NCBI GenBank assembly: GCA_001661515.1
Contig: LUVW01000021.1
Location: forward strand, 256,785 to 320,784
Direction: 5' to 3'
Source: Capniomyces stellatus
Lineage: Eukaryota; Kickxellomycota; Harpellomycetes; Harpellales; Legeriomycetaceae
DNA length: 64,000 bases
Shown: positions 1-11,432 of the stretch, piece by piece
How the letters are laid out: the number at the start of each line of letters is the position of its first letter
Numbering within the stretch: position 1 is the stretch's first letter
The notes under the pieces: generated by a model
Databases searched by the model: none
Seen by the model: only the letters and a program-made list of their open reading frames with translations
Told to the model about the DNA's origin: nothing
Made by a program: the position numbers and the translations under genes

Positions 1-47
1 CAAGGCCCTGGATCTGGTTTAAAGCAACCGAAATATACTAATTGATA

Positions 48-980
48 ATGAACCATCGGATCATAAAAGCAGCACCCAAATTGCTCAATCCTTTCAGCTC
101 GCTCAAATTACTCGAAACGTTTAAATCATCAAAAATTAACAGATTATCACAAAACGCCAGAACGGTTGCTTCAAAAAGCTGCATAACAAGTCGTTTTAAT
201 TCTAGTAAACAGTCAAGGGGGTATAGTCTTGCACCTTTTTCAGCACTAAATGGAATTTCAAACAGCAAAAAACATGGACCTGGGAATTCGAATAAAGAAA
301 GAGTAAAGTATAGTACCGAGGTTGAAAGCAAATCCGCGCCATTTACCACAATAAACCACCAATCGATTGAGTTGATTAAAAACAGACTCAAGCGCAACGA
401 AAAGAATTTTGTCAGGTACAAGTATACTGTAGGCGAGGCGGATATCAAAGAAGCTGCGGTTTTAATATTGTTCTGCCAAATAAACGGAGAGGCATCAATG
501 ATATTTACAGAAAGAAGTGAATTGCTGGATAGCCACAAAGGTGAAATTTGCTTTCCTGGAGGAAGATATGACGAAACAGACAAAACAATCTTTGATACAG
601 CACTGCGAGAAACTCAAGAGGAGATTGGCATCCCGCCTTCTAGCGTATCAATTATCGGGGTATTATGCCCACTGCCCAACAAGACCCAAACCACTAGGGT
701 ACACCCCATTGTAGGATATATATCAAACAACTCTACTGAGGACTATGACTTGAGCAAGTTGGTTATTAACAAGAATGAGGTTCAAAGGGTGTTTACTCTG
801 CCCCTTCGCTGGTTTTATGACGCCAACAACCGTATTACCACAAAAAATACACAGAGGTTTGGTATGAAGCACGCGTTTAGGTCGGATAAGGACACGAAGG
901 AAATATGGGGATTGACCGCATATATTTTAAACAGCCTGTTTACTGCGATATCAGCCCCAAAAAACCAGCCATTGTCTTAG
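48..980 (+). CDS. PCD1: Nudix hydrolase, coenzyme A diphosphatase (PCD1/NUDT7 family)
   Basis: The protein should hydrolyse CoA or its derivatives to 3',5'-ADP and phosphopantetheine in mitochondria or peroxisomes. Seen: the ATG at 48 gives 310 residues; a TTG at 42 is in frame, but the ATG is the natural start. The first ~75 residues are rich in Lys, Arg and Ser with few acids, like a mitochondrial presequence. The family-specific motif MIFTERSELLDSHKGEICF runs into FPGG (169-172), followed by a Nudix box ending RETQEEIGI. IWGLTAYIL lies near the C-terminus, where this family usually ends. The Nudix box has Asp at the first acidic position, as CoA pyrophosphatases often do. The ORF stops at 980, but another frame stays open to 1219 and encodes a hydrophobic segment (see findings). 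It is convergent with the acyl-CoA synthetase at 1374, which suits a CoA-metabolism neighbourhood. Family is confident; location is inferred. Confidence 0.85.
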   Translation: MNHRIIKAAPKLLNPFSSLKLLETFKSSKINRLSQNARTVASKSCITSRFNSSKQSRGYSLAPFSALNGISNSKKHGPGNSNKERVKYSTEVESKSAPFTTINHQSIELIKNRLKRNEKNFVRYKYTVGEADIKEAAVLILFCQINGEASMIFTERSELLDSHKGEICFPGGRYDETDKTIFDTALRETQEEIGIPPSSVSIIGVLCPLPNKTQTTRVHPIVGYISNNSTEDYDLSKLVINKNEVQRVFTLPLRWFYDANNRITTKNTQRFGMKHAFRSDKDTKEIWGLTAYILNSLFTAISAPKNQPLS

Positions 981-1373
981 CCGCTACATTTCCAGTGCTT
1001 GCCGCTGTTTTTATTTTATTTGTGCGGTTTATTGACAACGAAGACAATAAACTTGTACTTGCCCTGTCCAGTTATAGCGAGCTTATACTATATAATGTAA
1101 AACCGACGCGCTTTTTCCGAGTAAATTATGTGTGCAAACTTTCCTTTAGAACAAGATTGCCTATGCGCTCAAATATAGCCAAACAGCCTATTATTTACGA
1201 ACAGCTTGTTGGTAGTTAGCTTTGAATATAGCTATAAATTGATTTATAGTGGCTTTAGCTGTTAATTTATCAACTTAAATGGAATTTTCAGGACTAAAAC
1301 TTGATTAAAAAAAGCACAAATAAAACGTTAGTTTTTTTAATATAAAATAAAATAAAAAGACTGCCGATACAGA
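981..1373. other. Short convergent intergenic region
   Basis: This lies between the stop of the Nudix gene and the stop of acyl-CoA synthetase copy A, so it should hold both 3' ends. Its first 240 bases are an open frame continuing out of phase from the Nudix gene; the rest is AT-rich, with TATAAAATAAAATAAA-type sequence near 1340 that could serve polyadenylation. Confidence 0.5.
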
Positions 1374-3736
1374 TTACAAGCCATTGGAGCTGTAAAGGTT
1401 GTCAATCACATCTTTGTAGTACTTGGCTCCATCAAAGCGCTTAAGTTTAAATGTAGGCGTAAGAAGTCCATTAACTTCAATGTCAAATGGCGTTGATTCC
1501 AGGTGAATTGCTTTCAAAACCTCATACCCTTGCAACTTGTTCTTTTTAAAGTAGCCTGCCATAGCCTCAACAAATGCAGCGTTGACTGTCTGGTTCTTTG
1601 TCAACTGGACATAGTCCATGCTGGAAATTGAACCACTGTCGGCTCCCTTGCTGTTGGATGTCAGAATATTCTTTGCCCATGGCGTAAAAGTAAGAGGGTC
1701 AGGAACAATTACTCCAACTACACAGTTTTTGGTAGAGTATCCATGTACAAACGACTGTGCTACTAGTGGATGCTTTGAAAGTACATTTTCGAGATTCTCA
1801 GGCGCAACGTATTCGCCTTGTGACAACTTGAAGATGTTCTTCTTTCTGTCAATAATCTTGATGGACCCGTCTGGGTTTATTTCTGAAATGTCACCTGTAG
1901 CCAACCAGCCATCACCAATTAGTGCCTCCTTAGTCTTCTCCTCGTCTTTGAGGTAGCCCACAAATATTGAGTCTCCACGAATCAAAAGCTCGCCTCTTGG
2001 GTTTGGCTTATCAGTGACAAGATAGTTCATTTCAGGAACATCTCTGAGCCTGGCCTCTGTTCCCATTCTAGGCGAGCCAATGTCGCCAGAAGTAAAAGTT
2101 CCCGATGTCTGTCCGGTTGCCACAGCTGCAGTTTCGGTCATTCCAAATCCTTCAGTGACACTGGTAATCAAAGCTATTCTTAAAAAGTCCAAAACCTGTG
2201 GCTCTAGAGGCGCGCTTCCACTACCCATGTGCTTAAGCTTTTTACTTATAATGGCACGAGTATTTTTGAAAATTAGGTTGTCCCAAAACGTGTGCTCAAC
2301 GCCTTTTCCTGCTTTCATATTCTTGACCTTCTCCTCAACAGCCATTCGACAGATCTCTCCTCTCAAGCCAGGTGCATTAATCGTGGACGCGGTAATAATG
2401 TCATAGAATCTATTCATGAGTCTAGGAACGCCTGAGAATAAGGTGGGCTGCAGGGCTTGACTGTCGTCTATAATCTTAGTGATATCGCCACAAAAGTATC
2501 CGATAGCGCTTCCTGATAATGTCATTGAGTTTTCTACAGTACGCCCATAGCAATGTGCAAGTGGCAGATATGATATGTAAACCTGGAAATCGCCAACCTC
2601 GTATTTACCCACGACACCGGATACTGCTCCATAAGCATAGTTCTTGTGCGTTGAAATAGCTCCCTTGGGGTTTCCGGTGGTTCCGCTGGTATAGCACAAT
2701 GTATAAATATCATCAGGTCTGGGTGGGTGGTGTGGGATCATGTTTTCTACTCCAATTTTTTGGACAGAAGCAATGTCATAAAGCCCGATTGACTTTGCTG
2801 AAGCCCATTGCTTTAAGATCTTTATTGTGTCTGGTGTGTATGGCGATTTTACGCCATTGTCTCCATTAGCCACTAAAGTTTCAAAATTGCTAAAGCTGTC
2901 CATGGAAATAATTGCCTTCAAGTTGGGAACTTTGTGAGAAATTTCCAATAGCCCTGGCACTTTGTCCAAAGAGCAGACTATGACAGACAGTTCCGAGTGG
3001 TTGATGATGTACTCCACTGATGACTTTCCCAAGGTGTCATAAAGTGCCACCGAGTACAGAGACTGGGTTACCAGGGAACGCTCGGCGATGGCCCACTCTG
3101 GTCTGTTTAGAGAGTATAGTCCGACTGGCAGGTTTCTGTTTGCAATTTTTTGTTGCTCAGCAGCGTTGTTGGGGTCAGAATGGTTCTTCATCACTTGGAT
3201 GATACCTGAGGACAGCTCGTTTACGCTCTTTGCCACCTCTGCGTAGGTCTGGAAGACGTAAGGCAGAAACTTCTTTGAGCTCCTGTCGTAGGGGCGGTGT
3301 CCCAAAAAGTTGTTGTTTGCATAGTTCTTTGCAGCTATTTAAGCGTAAATATACAAAATCTTGTATTTACTTGGGCTCGTTGTTACTAGATACAAGCCAA
3401 GTCATCATTGCAAAAACTGTTTAGGCTATCAAAGTAAACAAGCACTAGTATGATCTCTACCACTGCCTATTTATTTATCTCAAGCTTACATGACCAAAAG
3501 ACATCGTAGAGAGTTGTTATGTTTTTGTATTCAGAAAATTCCAGAGACTCCTTGTTTTCATTGTTTCTTATTATTGCTACATGTATTGTGTACACAATTT
3601 AGGCGTTATATTATTAGTATCCAAGCAGAGTATGCGTGCTATTACATCAACACTAGTATGTTTTCTTACGCGAAAGCCCCGGTTCGGAAGAGTTAGGGAC
3701 TAAGTACGCGGCCATTTCAATTTCTTTATTTGCCAT
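1374..3736 (-). CDS. Long-chain acyl-CoA synthetase, copy A (FAA/ACSL family), three exons
   Basis: It activates long-chain fatty acids with ATP and CoA. Exons on the minus strand: 3736-3670, 3576-3490 and 3334-1374, joining in frame to 2115 nt and 704 residues, the usual length for fungal Faa proteins. Donors are GTAAGA and GTAAGC; acceptors are GTAG and ATAG. Exons 1 and 2 were found by comparison with copy B: exon 1 begins MANKEIEM and ends SSEPGLS, exon 2 ends LYDVFWS. Seen: the P-loop YTSGTTGNPKG (about 266-276), EGFGMTE (about 446-452) and the FACS signature from DGWLATGD to GEYVAPE (about 526-564). There is no peroxisomal PTS1 tail (it ends SNGL). Each exon matches copy B in length exactly. 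Substrate preference cannot be read from the sequence. Confidence 0.93.
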
Positions 3737-4051
3737 TTCAAATATCCTTTGGTCTTAACTCGTTTTTCCTGGGTTAAATAAATAAAATGTGTAAGAGTAT
3801 AAAATACTTGAGTAATAAAACAATTTAAAGCAAAAGAGTTCAGCTTTTAGAGTATCAGATAATCCGCCTTACTCAAATAATTTATAGTATTCCATCGCTG
3901 ACTTAACTAGTGTTTTTTTTTGTTTAGTTCGGGCTAGACTTTCAAGCATCTGTCAGCATCCACTAGGTTGAAAAAGTATCAATATTTACTCTTTTACTCG
4001 ATAATGCTCGAGCAAATTCCCCCTTTCACTTTTTTTTATTTCACTCTTTTT

Positions 4052-4104
4052 GCACTATTTTACTTTTTTTACACTATTTTGCACTATTTTGCACTATTTT
4101 GCAC
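4052..4104. repeat. 10-bp tandem repeat, GCACTATTTT-type
   Basis: About four imperfect copies of a 10-bp unit, upstream of acyl-CoA synthetase copy A. Confidence 0.8.
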
Positions 4105-5094
4105 GCTTTGCTAAATAGATTCCCAACATTTAACTACCACCTCCTTTTTTGGCTTTGGTTACACAGGGAAACTATTAATTATACATTTTTCACTAGCCTT
4201 GTTCAAAAAAGATCCTAGAGCTCTTGGGATCTAGTTTTGCTCATATTATACGATGTTATTCTGAACTAACTCTTGATTTAAGGGGTATTGTTATTATTTC
4301 TCCAACCTTTTCAAATCTTCTTGTTGATTTGAAGATTTTCTAATTCTTTATTTCTTCTGCTCAGGTTTATTTACTTTTTATAACAAATTAATTAAATTTG
4401 GTTTGAAGTATAATGAAGTGGTGACTGTTGGATTTGTAAGAATTAGTGTTACCTCTTTAGATAAGCTAGCCAATAGCTATCAGTAGAAATTTTTTTGTTA
4501 AGACTGGGTTGAACTTGCTGTGTATGCCCCCCCCCTACTTGCACCTGCTAAAGTCAGAATTTGTGCTATAACCTAGACTCAACAGCTGTAGTGGCTTTGG
4601 ACTTTACTAGCCAGATTTTATACTTTTCACAAAGCATCGCTATTCTCCTTCACCATCATCGTCCACCAAAGTTTGCTGTTTATTGACGATCTTAGCCAAG
4701 TTGGACGTAAATTTTATGTCTAGCCTATCAAGTGCTGTGTTTTATAGGACGCTGCGATTTCAAGCCCCCCAGTTTATGAAATAAAATAGGCAATCCCCTG
4801 AAGTTTCAAACACAGTTAGTGTTAATAAAACCACGCTCTCCCCTTAAAATTTAAAGATGAGAGCTTTTGATCTACCCACTAATTAGATTGATTTTGGCTA
4901 GGCATTAACAGACCAGAAATTATTCCTACACGGCGTGTGAATTAATATGTTTGCTTATTAATATTATTATAAAGTGCTTGACATAAAATCAGGTTCATAC
5001 TCTAGCATTTACTAACTGTTTAAAACTGCGCACCAGCGCTCTACTAATTTGTGACTAATAACAAACTCCAGAGATTTAACGCTGAAAAAATAAA

Positions 5095-5156
5095 GGGGGG
5101 GGGGGGGGGGGGGGGGAGNNNNNNNNNNNNNNNGGGGGGGGGGGGGGGGGGGGGGG
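5095..5156. repeat. Poly-G tract interrupted by an assembly gap of 15 N
   Basis: About 22 G (with one A near the edge), then 15 N at 5119-5133, then 23 G. The true length is unknown. It looks like a long homopolymer that the assembly could not resolve. Confidence 0.9.
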
Positions 5157-5550
5157 CTGTGTTTAGTCATAGAGACTCTTACGTCCCTCAATCTCAAGTT
5201 TGGTTCTCAAGTTTGGTTCCCAAGTTTAGATCTCAAAATGGCAACTGGAATTAATTGGAATTATCAGAATACGAGATGCAAATCTGATACCGTTTTAAAA
5301 GATATATTTTAGCTAGTAGCTATTGAAAATACACCTTATAGCTGAATTAGATCTAAACCTGCAAAGCCATCTTGTGTTTTGCTACTGTTGCTTGTACTAT
5401 TGAAAAAAAACTAACGCCAAAATGACACCCCCTTTCCCCTCACACTACCCCCTTTACAATAACAGCATATTCTTGATTTGATTTAATTGGTTTATTTTTC
5501 CGCTCATTTAAAAACAGAAACAAAGAAAACTTTAAAAGAAAAAGTAAATG

Positions 5551-5605
5551 CAAAAGCAAAAGCAAAAGCAAAAGCAAAAGCAAAAGCAAAAGCAAAAGCA
5601 AAAGC
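5551..5605. repeat. CAAAAG hexanucleotide repeat, nine copies
   Basis: Nine near-perfect tandem copies ending about 15 bp from the stop codon of acyl-CoA synthetase copy B, so probably inside its 3' UTR. Confidence 0.9.
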
Positions 5606-5620
5606 AGCACTTTAAAAAAC

Positions 5621-7997
5621 TCACTGCCCAGTCAATTTGTAAAGGTTGTCAATCACATCTTTGTAGTACTTGGCTCCATCAAAACGTTTAAGTTTCATAG
5701 TTGGAGTAAGAAGTCCGTTGTTTTCAATGTCAAATGGTGTTGATTCCAGGTGAATTGCTTTCAAAACCTCAAATCCTTGCAACTTGGCGCCTTTAAAAGA
5801 CTCGGCCATAGCCTCAACAAATGCGGCGTTGACTGTCTGGTTCTTTGTCAACTGGACATAGTCCATGCTGGAAATTGAACCGCTGTCGGCTCCCTTGCTG
5901 TTGGATGCCAAAACCTTCTTTGCCCATGGCGTAAAAGTAAGAGGGTCAGGAACAATTACTCCAACTACACAGTTTTTGGTAGAGTATCCATGTACAAACG
6001 ATTGTGCTACTAGTGGATGCTTTGAAAGTATATTCTCTAGCTTTTCAGGCGCAACGTATTCGCCTTGTGACAACTTGAAGATGTTCTTCTTTCTGTCAAT
6101 GATCTTGATGGATCCGTCTGGGTTTATTTCTGAAATGTCACCTGTGGCCAACCAGCCATCACCAATTAGTGCCTCCTTGGTCTTCTCCTCGTCTTTGAGA
6201 TATCCTCCAAACACAGAGTCTCCACGAATCAAAAGCTCTCCTCTTGGGTTTGGCTTATCAGTGACAAGATAGTTCATTTCAGGAACATCTCTGAGCCTGG
6301 CCTCTGTTCCTAACGTCGGTGTCCCGATATCGCCTGAAGAGATATTATCGTGGCGTTGGCCAGTGGCTACAGCAGCAGTTTCGGTCATTCCAAATCCTTC
6401 AGTTACGTTAACAATCAACGCCACTTTCAAAAAGTCCATAACCTGTGGTTCTAAAGGTGCACTGCCAGAGTTCACCTCCCTGAGTCTTTTACTTAAAATT
6501 GCACGGGTTTTGTTAAAAATCAGCCTATCCCAGATAGCGTGGGTCAGACCTTTGCCGTTGCGATAGTTTTCAAGTTTATCAGCTACAGCTTTTCTGCACA
6601 TCATACCCTTGAAACCTGGTGCGTTGATTGTTGCCGCTGACATGACGTCATAGAATCTATTCAACAACCTAGGAACACCGGCAAACATTGTTGGCTGCAG
6701 GGCTTGGCAGTCCTCTACTATTTTGGTAATATCTCCACAAAAATATCCAATGGTTCCGCCAACCATTGTAATCAAAAGCTCGCACATACGTCCATAGCAG
6801 TGAGCAAGTGGCAGATATGATATGTAAACCTGGTCAATTCCAGGCACAATCCTATCAGAAGCCGCAGACCTTGTGCCTGAAGCATAGCTTTTGTGCGTTG
6901 AAATAGCTCCCTTGGGGTTTCCGGTGGTTCCGCTGGTATAGCACAATGTGTACACGTCTTCCTTTTTGGGTGGGTGATGTGGGATGCTGTTGTTTCTTCC
7001 CAGTTGCTCCACCATTTCATAGTCATATAGACCAATAGACTTTGCTTGTGCCCATTGTTTTAAAATGTCAACAGCGCTGGGGTTAAGTGGAGACAGAACG
7101 CCTACTACTCCACTTGATGGGTGTGCTGAGTAGCTGCTAAAGTTGTCCATGGAAATAATTGCTTTCAAGTTGGGTATTTGGTCAGAAATCTCCAACAGTC
7201 TAGACACTTTGTCAAGTGAGCATATCACAACAGTGCATTCGGAATGGTTGATGATGTACTCTACAGAAGATTTCCCCAAAGTATCATACAAAGCAACAGA
7301 GTACAACGACTGCGTAATCAAGGCACGCTCAGCGATTGCCCATTCGGGTCTGTTGATTGAATAAATGGCAACTGGGAAGTTTCTGTTTGCAATACTTTGC
7401 TGTTCCGCATCGTTACTAGAGTCAGAGTGAATCTGTCTTACTTTGATAATACCACTGGCCAAGTTCTCTGCTTGTTTTGCAATTTCCGAGTACGTTTGGA
7501 ACACATAAGGTAGAAACTTTTTGTTCTTTGTGTCATATGGGCGATGGCCAATATGCTCATTGTTTGGGTATTTCGAAACAGCTACAAAAGCCCGACAAAA
7601 AAAATAATATGAATGTTAAAATCAAGAATAATGATTGATATCAATTTGGGGAAGGGGGGAGGGGGGAGGGGGTGTGTATTTTGAATAAGTTTGAAAATAG
7701 GTTATTTTTGCCAGTGTAGTTACCATTCCAAAATATATCATACACAGTTTGGACGTCCTTGTGGCGTGTTAGCTCTAGCGAGTCTGCATTTTCCAGATTT
7801 CTCATGATGGCTATAATGTAGATTGCGTTTAATGATTAATCAAAAGCGCTCAATTAACGGTGTTGGGCTATTTAGAGCTCAACAGGACGTGTGTGGATGC
7901 CACCGAATTATTTCGCTGGCTGTGACTTACCAGAGTATCCCGGCTCTTCTGAGCCTTCTACAAAAATGGCCTTTTTAAGGTTGGTTTGGTTACTCAT
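5621..7997 (-). CDS. Long-chain acyl-CoA synthetase, copy B (FAA/ACSL family), three exons
   Basis: Tandem paralogue of copy A with the same reaction. Exons on the minus strand: 7997-7931, 7810-7724 and 7581-5621, joining to 2115 nt and 704 residues. Donors are GTAAGT and GTAACT; acceptors are ATAG and GTAG. Exon 1 starts MSNQTNLKK and ends EEPGYS; exon 2 ends VYDIFWN. The adenylate-forming core is intact: YTSGTTGNPKG, EGFGMTE and DRKKNIFKLSQGEYVAPE. It ends KLTGQ, with no PTS1. Exon lengths 67/87/1961 equal those of copy A, so the pair arose by tandem duplication. The 3' ~700 bp is nearly identical to copy A, but the middle and N-terminal parts differ much more (see findings). Both copies look functional; different substrates or regulation are possible but not shown. 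Confidence 0.94.
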
Positions 7998-8787
7998 AGC
8001 TGCTGTTACTAGATTGGTGTAGTAGTAATTTGTGTTGGTTTGTTGTTGTATCCGGTGAGACTTTTAGAGTGTTGTACAGAAAGTAGTGTTATACAGAAGT
8101 TTGGGTCAAAGTCTCTTTTACAGAACAGTTGTTGCAGTTTCTTAGGCTCCTTTTTTTAAACAAATAAATAAATTTAAACAAAGTTGATTTAAGACGGGCT
8201 GCTTTGTTGGTTAAAGTAAAAAATGTAACTTAAATACTCGAAGTTGGCAATAAAAAAAAAAGTAAAGTTAAGGAGTTTGTTATTTAATTATTGATGAGGT
8301 GGACTTGGCGCTTATTCTGAAACACAATTGTAGATTTTTTTTTTTCCATCAAGGTTTGCCTTTGTTTTGTTTAATTTTTGCCTACATTTTATTAATTAGC
8401 TTTATATTTGCGGTTTCAAACTCTAAACAAACAACCCCTTCCTCCGTTAGTTGATTAGTACAGAAAGTTCTATCTTTGCAGCACATCAATCGCGCAGCTC
8501 AATGGCGAACAGAGAATTGTTTTCAATTTTCTTGCAGCTGTTTTGAGTTTTCTATAAATTTTGGTCTAAATTATATTTATTGAAACAAGTAAAGTTTAGT
8601 ATAGCTCTTGAAAAGTAAAATTACTGAACCTGAAAACCAAAAATAAAAATAACATCAACCAAACGGGCATGTGTTCAGCAAAGCTATGAATCAGCACAAT
8701 ACTGGGCATTTGCATCACTGCAATTGTAAACATTCACAAGCCAATGGTATCGATATATGACCTTTTAAAGAAATGGATCGATTTAAG
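7998..8787. other. Non-coding region upstream of acyl-CoA synthetase copy B
   Basis: AT-rich promoter-side sequence with no ORF I can support. It should contain the promoter of copy B and the 3' flank of the candidate gene at 8788-9211. Confidence 0.5.
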
Positions 8788-9211
8788 CCTCCATCTTCTC
8801 GTCCATATGTGACCAAAACATCCTAATACCATTAGGTATAAGAGTCTTGTCCTAAAATAAATAAAAACGTTTTTTATGTGCGCTACAAGGTATGGAATAT
8901 TCTACTAGAATTGTAACGATAAACTGCTTGCATGCAACAGAAATTATAGATGTTAGAAGGCTAGAATTTTGAAGGTACTAAAAATCCGAGACGGCCAATT
9001 GGCTTGGGTTGATAGTGAATACCAACGATGGTTTTTATGCAAGACCGCGCCAAAATTCATGTCTGTAGCGTTTGAAAGATCCAATTCTTTTAGCGACGTC
9101 TGAATTTGGGAGTCTGGTGGTATTGTTGTTGAAGACAACAAAAGCAACGGATATCGTTGAACATAAAAATACGGGTTTTCATAATTGGAAATTCTAGTTA
9201 TCAAGTTGTAC
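8788..9211 (-). CDS. Unrecognised spliced gene, candidate 3' exons
   Basis: Two protein-like segments lie on the minus strand. The first (about 9211-8975) follows a possible acceptor AATAAAG and reads YNLITRISNYENPYFYVQRY onward, with NFGAVLHKNHRWYSL later. The second follows a good TTTTAG acceptor at 8853, reads IPNGIRMFWSHMDEKMEA and stops at 8788. The gap between them (about 120 nt) matches the intron size in this window, but I could not join them in one phase with a good donor, so the structure is unresolved. I do not recognise the protein and no start exon was found. Confidence 0.28.
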
Positions 9212-11432
9212 CTTTATTAACCAATTAAAAAATAAATAGCTATTACGCTATAAAAACGCTTTTCCAAAAAAAAAAAACGTTATATTTTTTTGAAAACCTG
9301 ATGTTATCGGCGGCGGTAAGGCTGTTCGTTAAAGGGTTATTAATAACAAAGCGAATTTGAGTTTGTATTTAGCATAGGGAAATTGTCTCTTTTTTTTTCT
9401 TGCCCAAAAAAAGACTAAAAGGTAAATGTAAGATAGTTGAAAGGCAAGAGAAGTGAGGATGAAGTTAAAATGAGAAAATAAATGTCAATTCAGTAATAAT
9501 AATAAAATAGGGAAATAGCTATTTGGTTAAAATACCCACGTTTTATGGTGGAGCCAGTAAAAATGAATATATTGGGTGAGGATTTGCTAAACTCGGTGAC
9601 ATTTAGGCTAACAATTTAGCAAACTATTTTTGTTTTTTTATTATTGAAATTAGCAAACTATTTATTTTGAGGTGAATAATGGCGAGAAAAAAAAAGAAAT
9701 AGCAAAAGCATTATGGTTTCTACTAAAGTTAAATTGCAAATCTAAAGAGCTGAATTACATTACAGGATATTTAAACAAAAAAAAATCTAAAAAGCTGTGT
9801 TATTTACAATAAGAAATAGACGAGTTGCTGATGAAACGAGTGCCTTTGTTAGCTGGAGATGGCTGCTATTGTAACAACCAAAAAAGCAGCGTCTGTTGAT
9901 AAGAAAAGAGCTTTCTTGTTGAACTGTATCATGGAAATGGGTCTTGCAAAATGAGACTGCAAAGAGAGTATGGAGGAGACAAAGGTATACAGACAAGTGT
10001 AAAGAGACATAGTCATCCTTATATAATAGCGGTGAGACAGAGAAAAGATATGCGGTAACAAAAATAATCCATTGTTCAAGGCAGGAAAAGTTTTGTTCAA
10101 GTTGATTCAGCTTTTCAAGTCTAGCTGAAGATCGTAGTTGACGACGAATGAACAATAAGACCAACGAGAAATGAGCAAACTTTATAGGCAAAAACAATAG
10201 ATCTTGGAAAATAAAACTACTTTGATTTAAATAGACGAGATAGTTGTTGAATGATTGTAATCAAGTGGGACTTGAACCATCAAAAGAAGTTTAATAACAA
10301 TCAATGCAGCGAATAAAGTTTGGTTGGTCTAGCAGAAGAGGAAGAAAGGAAAAGTAGTGGGAAAAAAAAAGTATTATTCGGCACAAATTAAAAAGAGTTG
10401 ACAAAATAGGAATGATGCAAATTTTAATGTAACCAGTTAAGAAAGGAGTAGAGTGATTAAAAGCAAATACAAGAAAAAAGCGAATTGATAATATTTGAAA
10501 AGTGCAATGGACATCCATCATTAGAACATATTTGAGTGATTGATATGCCCGAAATGATAACGTGCTGTGTTGGTTTATAGGGCAACTGGGGGGTTGGAAG
10601 GAGTCAAGTGATGTTTGGAATTAAAATCGTATTAGTGAATTGGCTTTTAGGCAATGCAGTTTAATTTGAGAGCAGGAATATAGATTATCAATTAAAAATA
10701 AAATAACAATACAGAAAAAGAAAAAGAAAAAGAAACAAAACAAAACAAAGCGAGTAAAAGTTAAAGTTAAAGCGAAAGAAAAGAAATAAAAAAAAATCAA
10801 GCAACACAACGTAACAATACAATAAATGTTCAAAATCAACATTATCAGTCCAATTTAAGAATTTGGACAACTATATTTGTTTTTATTGTTATTGTCATGA
10901 TTATGATTTTATTCTATTTTTTTACAATAGCTAATAAAAACAGTAAGGTTGAATAGAAAAGGCAGCAACAAAAGAACAGAGCAGAGCAGCAAAACCAAGC
11001 ACAGTAAAACTAACAACAGGGATTTGAAGTATTACAATATAAAAAGTTATTCACACTATAAAAGGTTGTTTTTGATAATAAAAAAAAAGACAACACTTTT
11101 AAATACAGGAAACACAATTTGAAATGATATCTATGGTGTTTGAGCATCAAGCTGAATTAATTAGTCTGGAAATTAAACACTAGAAAGTGATGAGAGTATA
11201 AAATAGTACAAGAATAGAGAACAATACCAAAAGGTTTGAATTGTAAGTTTATAAACAGATAAAGAAATCTAACAAGAAAGAAAAAAGAACTAGGCAAGTA
11301 ATTAAGACGGAGAGGTGGGGAGAAAAAAAAACACATCAAGTCCGGATTTAGCAAGAAGTTGGTGAGTAAAGGGCAAGTCGTGTGTTAAGAATCGAATATA
11401 AAAAGCGAAAAGAACAAAACGGAATATAAATA
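9212..11432. other. Long purine-rich 5' flank of the RIM15-like gene
   Basis: It contains no recognisable gene. From about 9400 the plus strand becomes A/G-rich (AAAGAAAAG-like), continuing the purine bias of the coding strand downstream, so a long 5' leader is likely. It contains a short ORF at 9859-9954. The 136-codon open frame on the minus strand at 9787-10197 is probably a by-product of this composition. Confidence 0.5.
9859..9954 (+). CDS. Short ORF, 31 codons, possible uORF or exon
   Basis: An ATG-initiated frame reading MAAIVTTKKAASVDKKR and ending MEMGLAK. Its composition is more protein-like than the surroundings. It lies 1.5 kb upstream of the RIM15-like start codon in what may be the leader, so it could be an upstream ORF, or chance. 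No family recognised. Confidence 0.2.
   Translation: MAAIVTTKKAASVDKKRAFLLNCIMEMGLAK

Larger units (their letters stand above)
3737..5620. other. Intergenic region between the tandem acyl-CoA synthetases
   Basis: It holds the 5' region of copy A and the 3' region of copy B. Contents: a 10-bp tandem repeat near 4052-4104, a G-homopolymer with an N gap at 5095-5156, and a CAAAAG hexamer repeat just downstream of copy B. No confident gene; a 31-codon open stretch on the minus strand at 4645-4735 is too weak to call. Confidence 0.6.

Noticed and set aside
4645..4735. Minus-strand open stretch ending in an acidic VDDDGEGE tail behind a CACAG acceptor
   Set aside because: Only about 31 codons, no second exon found and no family match; too weak to annotate.
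9787..10197. 136-codon minus-strand frame upstream of RIM15
   Set aside because: It lies antisense to a purine-rich leader, where stop codons are scarce on that strand; Leu/Phe/Ser-rich with no motif.
10264..10340. A GGTTCAAGTCC sequence on the minus strand, like a tRNA B box
   Set aside because: No T-arm stem pairs around it, no A box or acceptor stem at the right distance; not a tRNA.
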